A stretch of DNA of 64,000 bases from Antribacter gilvus (GCF_003946865.1 NZ_QXTH01000002.1:248001-312000), one strand, 5' to 3'; numbered from the stretch's first letter, positions 29,337 through 39,182 are shown. The notes: a model not told the origin generated them from the sequence alone. Numbers and translations: made by a program.

Positions 29337-30503
29337 TCAGTGCGCGACCGGCTCCCGGTCCAGCACCTTCTCGTACATCGCCTCGAACGTGCCGAGCGTG
29401 GCGTCGATGGCGTGCACCGCGACGATCTCGCGGCTCGCGGCGCCGTACCGCTCACGCAGGGCCACGTCCGTGAGCAGCTCGGTCAGGTGGCCGGACAGCT
29501 CCGCGACGTCGCCCGGCTGGTACAGCTGCCCGTTGGCGCCCGGGCGGACCAGGTGGGGCAGCGCCATCGCGTCGGCCGCCACCACCGGCAGCCCGGCCGC
29601 CATGGCCTCGAGCGTCACCAGGCTCTGCAGCTCGGCGACGCCCGGCATGCAGAACAGGTCGGCGCGGGCGTAGGCCTCGAGCAGCTCGTCGTCCGTGACG
29701 TGGCCCCGGAAGATCACCCGGTCGGCGATGCCGAGGCTCGCCGCGAGCGCCGTCCACTCGGCCCTCTTCACCCCGTCACCGACGACCTCGAGGCGAGCAC
29801 GGACGCCGTCGGGCAGCATCGCGACGGCGCGGAGGAGCTCGTCGACGCGCTTCTCGGGGTCGAGGCGACCCACGAACAGGACGGTGGGCTCGGCCGCGGG
29901 GGCGTGCGGCCGCGGCCGGTACCGCTCGGTGTCGATGCCGTTGGAGACGGCGAAGGCCTGGGTGAGCCCGGCACGCTCGACGAGGAGGTCGACGGCCCGC
30001 GGGGTGGGGGCGGTGATGACCTGGGCGCGGGAGTAGATCCGGCCGAGGTCACGCCACATCCACCGGCCGAGGGCGTCGCGCACGAAGTCCGGGAACGGTA
30101 GGTAGCCAACGATGTTCTCGGGCATCAGGTGGTTCGTCGCCACGACCGGCCGGCCGGTGCGGCGGGCGGCGTTCACGACGCCGCGCCCGACGGAGAGGTG
30201 CCCGTTGGTGTGCACCACGTCGGGGTCGACGCGCTCCATGATCTCGGCCGTCTCGCGCGCGGCGTCCCACGGCATGCAGAGCCGGAGGGCCTCGAGGGGC
30301 TGGTACCGCTTCGAGGTCACGCGGTGGACGGTGACGCCGTCCAGGATCTCGACGCCGGGACGTCCGGTGGGCGACGGTGCGACGACGTGGACGTCGTGCC
30401 CGCGGGCGGCGAGCCCGGTGGCGAGGCGGCCGGCGAAGCGTGCGGCACCGTTCACGTCGGGCGGATAGGTCTCTGCGCCGACGAGGATCCGGAGCATGTT
30501 CAC
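29337..30503 (-). CDS. GT4-family glycosyltransferase
   Basis: 388 residues from a GTG at 30503 with GGGAG seven bases upstream; an ATG two codons in is an alternative. The GT-B fold is shown by the N-terminal ILVGAETYPPDVNGAARFAG, and the C-terminal GT4 motifs are VLFVGRLDPEKRVDELLRA and the E-x7-E-like AELQSLVTLEAMAAGLPVVA. It is similar in style to actinobacterial alpha-mannosyltransferases (MgtA/PimB-like) acting on lipid or polyprenol acceptors, but donor and acceptor cannot be read from sequence. A DMT transporter lies 40 bases upstream on the same strand. Confidence 0.88.
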   Translation of the reverse strand: MNMLRILVGAETYPPDVNGAARFAGRLATGLAARGHDVHVVAPSPTGRPGVEILDGVTVHRVTSKRYQPLEALRLCMPWDAARETAEIMERVDPDVVHTNGHLSVGRGVVNAARRTGRPVVATNHLMPENIVGYLPFPDFVRDALGRWMWRDLGRIYSRAQVITAPTPRAVDLLVERAGLTQAFAVSNGIDTERYRPRPHAPAAEPTVLFVGRLDPEKRVDELLRAVAMLPDGVRARLEVVGDGVKRAEWTALAASLGIADRVIFRGHVTDDELLEAYARADLFCMPGVAELQSLVTLEAMAAGLPVVAADAMALPHLVRPGANGQLYQPGDVAELSGHLTELLTDVALRERYGAASREIVAVHAIDATLGTFEAMYEKVLDREPVAH

Positions 30504-30543
30504 GGGGGTACTCCCGAGGTTGGGTTCTGGAGGGACGGACGGG

Positions 30544-31494
30544 TCAGACGGCGACGGCGGCTTCCGCGCGGGCGGCGACGGCGTCGGGGTGGTGATGGGC
30601 AAGGGTGAGCACACCGGCGGTGGCGGCGACGGCCGCCCCGCCGAGGAGGGCCCAGGTCGCCAGAGGGGTGGCGGTGCCCTCGCCGAGGAGGACGGCGCCG
30701 AGGACGACCGCCACGATGGGGTCGACGACGGTGAGGCAGGCGATCACGACCTCGGGCGAGCCCGCGTGGTAGGCGTGCTGGACGAGCCAGCCCCCCACCG
30801 CGAGCGAGGCGACGAGGCCCGCGGCGGCGCCCAGCACCGGCAGGTCGAAGATCCCCACGTCGCCCGCGGCCACCGACTGCGACACCGCGCGGACGAGGGC
30901 CGACACGAGGCCGAAGGCGGAGGCGCCCGCCATGGCGAGCGCGACGCACCGCACCGTCCCGGAGCGGGCGAGGCCCACCACGGTCAGGAGCGCCACGACT
31001 GCGGCGACGCACAGGCCCGCCACGAGCGTGGCCCCACCGGTGGGCGAGTGGCTGGCCGCGGAGCCGGCCGACGCCACCACGAAGACGACGACCCCGATGA
31101 TGCTGACCACGGCGCCGACCACCACGCCGACGGCAGGCCGGCGGCCGGAGCGTGCCGCGGAGATCAGCACCGCCAGCGGGACGGCGAGGACCCCGACCGG
31201 CTGCACCACCCGCAGGGGGGCGAGGAGGAGCGCCACTGCGTGGACCACGGTGCCGGCGCCCGCGAGCCCCAGCCCGGCGAGCCATCGTGGCCGCCGCATG
31301 ATCCGGATCAGGTGGCGCATCGTCAGGGCCCGGCCGGAACGGCCGGCGTCGGCGGACGCACCGGGATGGTCCGGCCCGTCCGGGTGCCCGGCCCGCACCG
31401 CGTGGTGCTGCAACGCCGAGGACACCGCGAAGCACGCGGCGCCCAGCAGGGCGAGCAGGATGGCGGCGCTGTGGCCCCAGGTCGCGTCGCCCAC
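30544..31494 (-). CDS. DMT/EamA-superfamily transporter
   Basis: 316 residues from a GTG at 31494, with eight to ten short hydrophobic helices (AILLALLGAACFAVSSALQH; VVQPVGVLAVPLAVLISAA; VIACLTVVDPIVAVVLGAVLL). The signature near the C-terminus (DPIVAVVLGAVLLGE) and the two-fold repeat fit the drug/metabolite transporter superfamily. Substrate unknown. It probably forms an operon with the downstream glycosyltransferase, which hints at export or flipping of a related small molecule or glycolipid, but that is inference. Confidence 0.8.
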   Translation of the reverse strand: MGDATWGHSAAILLALLGAACFAVSSALQHHAVRAGHPDGPDHPGASADAGRSGRALTMRHLIRIMRRPRWLAGLGLAGAGTVVHAVALLLAPLRVVQPVGVLAVPLAVLISAARSGRRPAVGVVVGAVVSIIGVVVFVVASAGSAASHSPTGGATLVAGLCVAAVVALLTVVGLARSGTVRCVALAMAGASAFGLVSALVRAVSQSVAAGDVGIFDLPVLGAAAGLVASLAVGGWLVQHAYHAGSPEVVIACLTVVDPIVAVVLGAVLLGEGTATPLATWALLGGAAVAATAGVLTLAHHHPDAVAARAEAAVAV

Positions 31495-31675
31495 TCAGCT
31501 GTCCGGCAGGAGGTCGGCGTGGGGCCTCATGTCGGCGGACATTACACGCCCGTAGCAGACCAGCGAGTGACCGTCCGGTGAACCGGAGGTGACGTCCTCG
31601 GGTGGGCGCTCGATGGCGCTGCGTGTGGTCATGGACCAACCGTGGCAGGTCCCGGCCGTCCACGTACATCGGGTT

Positions 31676-31723
31676 GTCCCCCCGAACTCCTCGGGGTCAA
31701 CCCCCGACTCTCGTTCGGGGGAC
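31676..31723. promoter_or_regulatory. 48-bp imperfect palindrome in a divergent promoter region
   Basis: Outer arms GTCCCCCCGAAC (31676-31687) and GTTCGGGGGAC (31713-31723) enclose inner TCGGGGT/ACCCCCGA. The element lies between the DMT transporter (minus) and the hydrolase (plus), about 55 bases before the hydrolase start. It could be an operator or a cruciform. It is not next to any gene end, so a terminator is unlikely. Confidence 0.5.
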
Positions 31724-31765
31724 GTCTCAGCCCTCCGGATGACCCCAGGAGGTCGACGCGGTGGC

Positions 31766-31771
31766 TAGGCT
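31766..31771 (+). promoter_or_regulatory. -10 box TAGGCT for a leaderless hydrolase mRNA
   Basis: TAGGCT is followed after 8 bases by the ATG at 31780. No Shine-Dalgarno serves this ATG. Confidence 0.5.
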
Positions 31772-31779
31772 CGGCGGCG

Positions 31780-32709
31780 ATGCCACGCCAGCCAGCCCTT
31801 CCCTCCCCGTACGCGTCGCTCGTCGCCGGCACTCCCGTCCGGCGCGACGAGGTCGTGCTCCACGGCGTGCCGACGCAGCTCTGGGTCTACGGCCCCGACG
31901 ACGCGCCGCGGGTCGTGTTCCTGCACGGCTACCGCGGTGACCACCACGGCCTGGAGCCGATCGTCGCCCACCTCTCGGGCCTCCAGGTGGTCGTCCCCGA
32001 CCTGCCGGGCTTCGGCGCCTCGCCGTGCCTGCCCGAGGGCGCGCACGACGTCGCGGGGTACGCCGCCTGGGCGCGCGCGCTGCTGGCCGCGGTGGCGCCC
32101 GACGGCGACGCGGTGCTGGCCGGGCACTCCTTCGGGTCGATCGTGGCGGCCGCCACGCTCGCCGCCCCCACGGCACCGCCGGTGAGGGCGCTCGTGCTGG
32201 TGAACCCGATCGCCACGTCGGCGCTCGCCGGCCGGCGGAGGATCGCGACACGCGGCACCGTGCTGCTGCACCACCTGGCGGGCCGGCTGCCCGAGCGGGC
32301 GGGCAGCTGGATGCTGCGGCACCCGGTACTGACCCGGGTGGCGAGCATCCTCATGGCCACCACCCCGGACAGCAGCCTCCGTCGCTGGATCCACGAGGAG
32401 CACGACAGGTACTTCTCCGGCTTCGCCGACCGGGACGCGCTGCTGGAGGCCTTCGACGCGTCGATGTCGGGCGACGTCGCCTCGGCCGCGCCGCACGTCG
32501 CCGTGCCGACGCTGCTCGTCGCCGGCGACCGCGACGACCTGGCGCCGCCCGAGGGGCAGCAGGCGCTGCTCGGCCTCTTCCCCGACGCGCGCCTCGTGAT
32601 GCTGCCCGGTGTGGGGCACCTGACCCACTACGAGACGCCCGACCAGGTGGCCCGAGAATTCACCCGCTTCGTCGAGGGTCTTCGGCGTGTCGAAGGGCTC
32701 CCGCAATGA
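31780..32709 (+). CDS. Alpha/beta-hydrolase
   Basis: 309 residues with the classical fold: oxyanion-hole HG in VVFLHGYRGDHHG near residue 48, the nucleophile elbow AGHSFGSIVAAA (Ser near residue 116), acid Asp in VAGDRDDLAPPEG, and the catalytic His in PGVGHLTHYETP. Substrate unknown; the family includes esterases, C-C hydrolases and lipases. The ATG at 31780 is out of frame with a nearby GTG that follows an AGGAGG, and is instead well placed for leaderless initiation. The 3' end overlaps the glycosyltransferase start (ATGA), so the two are co-expressed. Confidence 0.88.
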   Translation: MPRQPALPSPYASLVAGTPVRRDEVVLHGVPTQLWVYGPDDAPRVVFLHGYRGDHHGLEPIVAHLSGLQVVVPDLPGFGASPCLPEGAHDVAGYAAWARALLAAVAPDGDAVLAGHSFGSIVAAATLAAPTAPPVRALVLVNPIATSALAGRRRIATRGTVLLHHLAGRLPERAGSWMLRHPVLTRVASILMATTPDSSLRRWIHEEHDRYFSGFADRDALLEAFDASMSGDVASAAPHVAVPTLLVAGDRDDLAPPEGQQALLGLFPDARLVMLPGVGHLTHYETPDQVAREFTRFVEGLRRVEGLPQ

Positions 32710-33842
32710 AGGTCCTCGTCGACTGCCGCTACGTCCGGGTGGGCCGGCACGACGGCATCAGCCGCTACACCGCTGGGCTCGTCACCGAGCTCGCCCGGCT
32801 GACGCCCGTCGAGCTGCTCGTCAGCGACGAGCGCCAGCTCGCGCACCTCCCTGACCTCCCCTGGCACCTGGTCAGTGCCCCGACCAGCTGGCGGGAGCCA
32901 CTCGTCGCACGGCAGGTGCGGCGACTCGGTCCCGACGTGGTGTTCAGCCCCATGCAGACCATGGGCTCCTGGGGCCGCGACTACGGCCTGGTGCTCACGC
33001 TCCACGACCTCATCTACTACCGGAACCCGACGCCGCCCCGGGACCTCCCGGCGCCGGTCCGGGTCCTGTGGCGCCTGTTCCACCTCGCGTGGTGGCCGCA
33101 GCGCCTCCTCCTGGACCGCGCCGACCACGTCGTCACCGTCTCGCGGACCACGCAGGACCTCATCGCCCGCCACCGCCTCACCCGGCGCCCGGTCACGGTC
33201 GTGACGAACGCCGCCGACCCCGTGCCCGCGGCGGAGGCCTCGCTCCCCCGGGCGCCGCGCACGGGCGCGCTCGTCTACATGGGCTCGTTCATGCCGTACA
33301 AGAACGTGGAGACCCTCGCCCGGGCGGCGGCGCTGCTGCCCGGCCACGAGCTCCACCTCATGAGCCGCGTCGCGCCGGCCGACCGCGAGCGCCTCACGGC
33401 GCTCGCGGGGCCAGGGCGCCTCGTGTTCCACGACGGCGCCACGGACGAGGAGTACCGGCAGGTCCTGCGGGGTGCGACGGCGCTGGTCTCGGCGTCGCGC
33501 GACGAGGGCTTCGGCATCCCCCTGGTGGAGGCCATGGCGCTCGGCACGCCGGTGGTGGTGAGCGACATCCCGGTGTTCCGGGAGGTGGGTGGTGACGCGG
33601 GCGCGTACGTCGGCCCGGACGACGCCGAGGGTTTCGCGAGCGCGGTCCGCGCCCTGGACCACGACGCGGAGTGGCACCGCCGTTCCGCCGTCGCGCGGGA
33701 GCGCGCCGCCCTGTTCGACTGGGCGACGTCGGCGCGGGTGCTCGCGGAGGTGCTGACCGAGGTGGGCGCGCGTCCCCGCGCCCCCCGCCGCTACGCCTCG
33801 TCCCAGCGGACCTCGGCGCCGAGCCCGGCGATCAGGTCGTAG
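32706..33842 (+). CDS. GT4-family glycosyltransferase
   Basis: 378 residues. The N-terminal MKVLVDCRYVRVGRHDGISR and the C-terminal RDEGFGIPLVEAMALGTPVV (the E-x7-E motif) are typical of GT4 enzymes in glycan gene clusters. Motifs GALVYMGSFMPYKNVETLAR and VVSDIPVFREVGGDAG are also seen. Donor and acceptor unknown. It is translationally coupled to the hydrolase. The last 17 codons overlap the 3' end of aroA on the opposite strand (33791-33842); the Arg/Ser-rich tail there is unlike the family and may be drift into the neighbour. Confidence 0.88.
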   Translation: MKVLVDCRYVRVGRHDGISRYTAGLVTELARLTPVELLVSDERQLAHLPDLPWHLVSAPTSWREPLVARQVRRLGPDVVFSPMQTMGSWGRDYGLVLTLHDLIYYRNPTPPRDLPAPVRVLWRLFHLAWWPQRLLLDRADHVVTVSRTTQDLIARHRLTRRPVTVVTNAADPVPAAEASLPRAPRTGALVYMGSFMPYKNVETLARAAALLPGHELHLMSRVAPADRERLTALAGPGRLVFHDGATDEEYRQVLRGATALVSASRDEGFGIPLVEAMALGTPVVVSDIPVFREVGGDAGAYVGPDDAEGFASAVRALDHDAEWHRRSAVARERAALFDWATSARVLAEVLTEVGARPRAPRRYASSQRTSAPSPAIRS

Positions 33843-35113
33843 AACTGCGGGCAGGTCTTGTCGACGCACCGGGGCTCGTCCAGCCCGACGCCGTCGCCGC
33901 CCAGCCCGACGAGGGCGAGCGACATCGCCACCCGGTGGTCGTCGTGGGTCGTGACCTCGGCGAAGCGCGGGGAGCCGGGATGGATGCGCCACCCGTCGGG
34001 TCGTTCGTCGACGGTGATCCCCATCGCCCGGAGCGCCGTGGCCATGGCGGCGATCCGGTCGCTCTCGTGGCTGCGGATGTGCTCGACGCCGCGGACGGTG
34101 ACCGGCGCGTCGGCGAACACTGCCATCGCCGCCACCGTGAGGGCGACGTCCGAGCAGTCGCGCAGGTCCAGGTCGCCGCCGCCGCGCAGGAGGTCGAGCC
34201 CCCGGGGCCGGGTCACGCGCACGCCGCGGTCGCCGAGCCACTCGACGTCGCACCCGAACTGCTCGACGATCTCGACGAACCGGGTGTCCGGCTGCCGGCT
34301 CCCGCGGACCAGGTTCTCGAGCGTGACCTGCCCGCCCACCACGGCGGGGAGCGCGGCGAAGTAGGAGGCGGTCGACGCGTCCGCCTCGACGTCGAGGTCC
34401 GCGGGGCGGTAGCCGGTGGGCGCCACGTCGATCACGGCCAGGTCGCCGGTGCCCGAGACCTCGGCGCCGAAGTGCCGCATGCAGTCGATCGTCATGTCCA
34501 CGTAGGCGGACTGGACGACGCTGCCCTCCGTCGTGACCCGCAGTCCCTCGGGGAGCAGCGGCGCGCTGAGGAGCAGGCCGCTCAGGTACTGGCTCGAGAT
34601 GCTGCCGTCCACACGGAGCTCCCGCCCCACGGTCTTCCCGCCGCGCACCTCGAGCGGGTAACGACCCGGCTCGCCCACGGGGACGACCGGTCCGCCGAGG
34701 TGAGCGAGGGCGTCGAGCAGCCCGCTCATGGGCCGTGCCGTCATCTGCGGGCTCGCCTCGAGCCGCCACGTACCGGGGTCCCCGAAGGCGAGCAGGCAGG
34801 GCAGGAAGCGGGCGACCGTCCCCGCCGAGCCGACGTAGAGCGTGGCCTCGGGAACGGGGCGCCGGGCGCCCACGCCGTGGATCCGCACAGACCCGGCGCC
34901 GACGTCGACCTCGCAGCCGAGGTCGCGTGCGGCCGCCAGCCCGTAGCGGGTGTCGTCGCTCTCGAGGGGTCCGGTGAGGGTGCTCACGCCGTCGGCGGCC
35001 ATCGCGAGGATGATCGCCCGGTTGGTGAAGCTCTTGCTCCCGGGCACGCGGACCGACCCGTCGGCCGGGTCGCTCATCGCCGAGACGGTGACGTGCTCGT
35101 TGTGGTTCCTCAT
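33791..35113 (-). CDS. aroA: 3-phosphoshikimate 1-carboxyvinyltransferase (EPSP synthase), divergent subtype
   Basis: 440 residues. Joins PEP to shikimate-3-phosphate in chorismate synthesis. Catalytic elements are complete: VPGSKSFTNRA (Lys and Arg), SAGTVARFLP, SPQMTARPMSGLL, SISSQYLSGLLLSAP, DCSDVALTVA (Asp), SHESDRIAAM (Glu, Arg), THDDHRVAMSL (Arg) and DKTCPQFYD (Lys). The PEP loop, however, reads VGSAGTVAR instead of the common GNAGT or the actinobacterial GLAGT, so this is not the standard mycobacterial-type AroA. It stands alone, convergent with and overlapping a glycosyltransferase. It may be the sole AroA or a second copy serving another pathway. The start could also be the internal Met at residue 13. 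Confidence 0.9.
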   Translation of the reverse strand: MRNHNEHVTVSAMSDPADGSVRVPGSKSFTNRAIILAMAADGVSTLTGPLESDDTRYGLAAARDLGCEVDVGAGSVRIHGVGARRPVPEATLYVGSAGTVARFLPCLLAFGDPGTWRLEASPQMTARPMSGLLDALAHLGGPVVPVGEPGRYPLEVRGGKTVGRELRVDGSISSQYLSGLLLSAPLLPEGLRVTTEGSVVQSAYVDMTIDCMRHFGAEVSGTGDLAVIDVAPTGYRPADLDVEADASTASYFAALPAVVGGQVTLENLVRGSRQPDTRFVEIVEQFGCDVEWLGDRGVRVTRPRGLDLLRGGGDLDLRDCSDVALTVAAMAVFADAPVTVRGVEHIRSHESDRIAAMATALRAMGITVDERPDGWRIHPGSPRFAEVTTHDDHRVAMSLALVGLGGDGVGLDEPRCVDKTCPQFYDLIAGLGAEVRWDEA

Positions 35114-35177
35114 GGTGCTCCGAGGATGGCATCGCGGCCGGTCCGGATGTTTTCCGCTCGCATCGTGAGACCTGGGG

Positions 35178-35849
35178 TCAGGCCCCGAGGTAGCGCAGCA
35201 CCGCCAGCACGCGGCGGTGGTCGGCGGCGTCGGGCGCGAGCTCCAGCTTGGTGAAGATCGACGCGACGTTCTTCTCCACCGCGCCGTACGACAGGTGCAC
35301 CAGCTCCGCGATCGCCCCGTTGGACCGGCCCTCGGCCATCAGTCCCAGCACCTCGCGCTCCCGCGGGGTGAGGCGGAGGAGGCCGTCGTCGGACCGGGAG
35401 GCCCCCAGGAGCTGGGACACCACCTCCGGGTCGAGGACCGTCTCCCCCGCGGCGACGCGGGCCAGGGCGTCCATGAAGTCGGAGACCTCGGCGACCCGGT
35501 CCTTGAGCAGGTAGCCGACGCCGGCCGCTCCCCCGGCCAGCAGCCGCGACGCGTAGCGCGTCTCGACGTACTGGGAGAAGAGCAGCACGCCCAGCCCGGG
35601 GTGCCGGGTCCGCAGCTCCAGGGCGGCGCGCAGGCCCTCGTCGGAGAAGCCGGGCGGCATCCGGATGTCGGCCACGACGACGTCGGGCAGCGCGTCCGAC
35701 GCGGCGAGCCGCGTGATCTCGGCGACCAGCGCGTCGCCGTCGGCCACCGCCGCGACCACCTCGTGGCCGCGGCGGCCCAGGAGGGCGACGAGCCCGTCGC
35801 GCAGGACCGCGGAGTCCTCGGCGACGACGACGCGCAGGGCTCCCGTCAC
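35178..35849 (-). CDS. NarL/LuxR-family response regulator
   Basis: 223 residues from a GTG at 35849 that overlaps the kinase stop (GTGA). The receiver domain begins LRVVVAEDSAVLRDGLVALL with the phospho-acceptor in VVVADIRMPPG. The C-terminal LuxR helix-turn-helix is LTPREREVLGLMAEGRSNGA. The recognition helix is followed by VEKNVASIFTKLELAPD. It should bind DNA when phosphorylated by the adjacent kinase. Target genes are unknown; such pairs often control nearby transport or envelope-stress genes, but none is obvious here. Confidence 0.93.
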   Translation of the reverse strand: MTGALRVVVAEDSAVLRDGLVALLGRRGHEVVAAVADGDALVAEITRLAASDALPDVVVADIRMPPGFSDEGLRAALELRTRHPGLGVLLFSQYVETRYASRLLAGGAAGVGYLLKDRVAEVSDFMDALARVAAGETVLDPEVVSQLLGASRSDDGLLRLTPREREVLGLMAEGRSNGAIAELVHLSYGAVEKNVASIFTKLELAPDAADHRRVLAVLRYLGA

Positions 35850-37282
35850 GGGCGGCCGGGGCGGGTCGTGGTCGGCAGGGTCACGGTGACCACCGTAGGG
35901 CCTCCGGCCGGGCTGGAGACGTCCAGCGTGCCGTCCACGGTGCCCACGCGTTCCCGCAGGCCGGCCAGGCCCGAGCGGCGGCCGTCGGCGTCGGGGGTGG
36001 TCACGGCGGCGCCGCCCTCGCCGTCGTCGGTCACGCGGACCTGCAGGCTCCCGTCGAGGCACTCCACGACGACGTCCACCACCGAGGCGCGGGCGTGCTT
36101 CGCGGCGTTCGTGACGAGCTCGGCCACGCAGTAGTAGGCGATCGACTCGAGCGCCGGCGCGAGCCGCGCGCCGGGGCCGAGGTCCACCTGCACCGCGACG
36201 GGGAGGGGCGCCCGGGCGGCGAGCGTCTCGAGGGCCACGCCCAGGCCGCTGTCGAGGGCCGGCGGGTGGATGCCGCGCGCCAGCTCCCGGAGCTCGGTCA
36301 GCGCGTCCTTGGCCGACGCGTGGGCCACGTCCACGAGCTCGGCCGCCTGGCGGGGGTCGCCGCCGTCGCGCAGGTGCTCCTTGGCCTCGCCCAGCTGCAT
36401 GGCGACGGCGACCAGGCGGGCCTGCGTGCCGTCGTGCAGGTCGCGCTCGATGCGGCGCAGGCGGGAGTCGGCGTTCTCGACGGCGCCGGCGCGCGAGCGC
36501 TCCAGGTCTGCGACCCGCAGGCTCGCTGCGGTGGGGGCCAGGAGCGCCGTCGTCAGGAGACGCAGCAGCTCGACGAAGACCCTCTGGACCCACGGCCACA
36601 CGAAGAGCAGCACCAGGCCGGCGCCGGCGAGGGCCGCCTGGCGCTCGGGGGTGTCCACGAACCAGTCGGTGCCGAACTGCGCGCCACGGTGCAGGGTGCC
36701 GTCCGTCGCCTCCTGCAGCGGGAGCCAGCGCGACCAGAACCAGTGCGTCATCGCGCCCAGCGACACGGCGAGGAAGGTGGTGCTGAGGACGAACCCCGCG
36801 AGGGTGACGGGGAAGGTCACGAACCCGAAGAGGAGGGCGCGCCAGCCGGCCGCGTCGCCGACCATCGAGCCGATCGCCCGCCAGAAGCCGCGGCCCCGGC
36901 GGAACGGGACGGGGTCCGGCACGTCGGTGGCGAGCAGGCTGCGGGCAAGGCCGCGGTACACCGCCCCCCAGCCCCGGGCGCCGACGACGAGCGCCCCGCC
37001 CACGAACAGGCCCACGACGGTGACGGCGACCCCCGCGGAGAACGACACCGTGAACAGCGTGTACGTCAGGGCGAACGGCGCCAGCAGCAGCACGAGCCAC
37101 AGGTAGCCGTACTCCGACCACGTGCGGCGCGCGAGGGGGGCCCGCAGGAAGCCGACGGGCTCGGGGGCTACGGTCTGCCGTCCGGTGACGGGCGGTGCGG
37201 TGGCGGCGGGTGGGACGGCGGGCGAGGCAGAGGCGGGTGGGACGGCGCCTGCGGGCGGCGCGGACGCGGAGGTCGAGGTCAT
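35846..37282 (-). CDS. NarL-type sensor histidine kinase (HisKA_3)
   Basis: 478 residues. A Pro/Ala-rich N-terminal 40 residues is followed by four to five membrane segments (YLWLVLLLAPFALTYTLFTV; AVTVVGLFVGGALVVGA; GFVTFPVTLAGFVLSTTFLA; AGAGLVLLFVWPWVQRVFV) and little extracellular sequence. The kinase core has the HisKA_3 box RRIERDLHDGTQARLVAVAM with His near residue 285, LRELARGIHPPALDSGLG, and the ATPase N-box ELVTNAAKHARAS. Intramembrane sensing is likely. It forms an operon with the response regulator. Confidence 0.92.
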   Translation of the reverse strand: MTSTSASAPPAGAVPPASASPAVPPAATAPPVTGRQTVAPEPVGFLRAPLARRTWSEYGYLWLVLLLAPFALTYTLFTVSFSAGVAVTVVGLFVGGALVVGARGWGAVYRGLARSLLATDVPDPVPFRRGRGFWRAIGSMVGDAAGWRALLFGFVTFPVTLAGFVLSTTFLAVSLGAMTHWFWSRWLPLQEATDGTLHRGAQFGTDWFVDTPERQAALAGAGLVLLFVWPWVQRVFVELLRLLTTALLAPTAASLRVADLERSRAGAVENADSRLRRIERDLHDGTQARLVAVAMQLGEAKEHLRDGGDPRQAAELVDVAHASAKDALTELRELARGIHPPALDSGLGVALETLAARAPLPVAVQVDLGPGARLAPALESIAYYCVAELVTNAAKHARASVVDVVVECLDGSLQVRVTDDGEGGAAVTTPDADGRRSGLAGLRERVGTVDGTLDVSSPAGGPTVVTVTLPTTTRPGRP

Positions 37283-37383
37283 GCCGCCAGTCTTCCCGCT
37301 GGGCCGGTCGCCGCCCAGGGTGGGGTCCGCCGCCTTGCAGGGGGGATGTCCCCCGTGGCCTGTCCTGTCGGGGCGGCCGACGG

Positions 37384-37456
37384 GTCCGCTTCGAGAACGC
37401 CATCGGGTACCGCCCCCGGTGCGGGAGCGATACCTGATGGCGTTCTCGAAGCGGAC
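37384..37456. terminator. 26-bp near-perfect inverted repeat after ahcY
   Basis: The arms (37384-37409 and 37431-37456) match at 25 of 26 positions; both carry GCTTCGAGAACGCCATC or its complement. The loop is 21 bases and has a small CCGC/GCGG stem. It starts 13 bases past the ahcY stop and lies about 100 bases upstream of the kinase gene. It probably terminates ahcY. There is no T-tract. Confidence 0.6.
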
Positions 37457-37469
37457 CTCGCCGGGAACC

Positions 37470-39035
<1,566 letters not shown>

Positions 39036-39074
39036 GTTTCTCCTCAGAGATCGTGGGTGTCATGTCGTGCGGCG

Positions 39075-39124
39075 CTGGGGGCTCCCGTTCGCGCTCGATG
39101 CGCACGGGTGGTGCGCACCCCCAG
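39075..39124 (-). other. Structured region upstream of ahcY
   Basis: The minus strand can fold CTGGGGG with CCCCCAG (39118-39124 with 39075-39081) around an inner TGCGCAC/GTGCGCA hairpin (39099-39105 with 39111-39117). A possible -10 TAGGCT (39123-39128) would place the transcription start inside the outer stem, so only the inner hairpin may be in RNA. The conserved blocks of the SAH riboswitch are not present. Confidence 0.35.
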
Positions 39125-39169
39125 CCTACCGAGACGTCAGCCGCCTGGCGTCGTTATCGTTTTGTGACC

Positions 39170-39175
39170 TAAACT
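39170..39175 (+). promoter_or_regulatory. -10 box TAAACT for a leaderless acyltransferase mRNA
   Basis: TAAACT followed by seven bases and the GTG at 39183; no Shine-Dalgarno. It is the most AT-rich spot in this gap (TTATCGTTTTGTGACCTAAA). Confidence 0.6.
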
Positions 39176-39182
39176 GAATCGG

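Noticed and set aside
31747-31763. AGGAGG followed by GTG at 31761 as the hydrolase start
   Set aside because: That GTG is out of frame with the hydrolase; its frame does not give a recognisable protein.
35186-35195. CGAGGTAG near the response regulator stop as another palindrome copy
   Set aside because: Only eight bases match, inside the coding sequence for the last residues, and no complementary arm is near.
39036-39182. SAH riboswitch upstream of ahcY
   Set aside because: The conserved GAGGAGCG-type and CCAGGCUCG-type blocks could not be found by eye; only generic hairpins are present.
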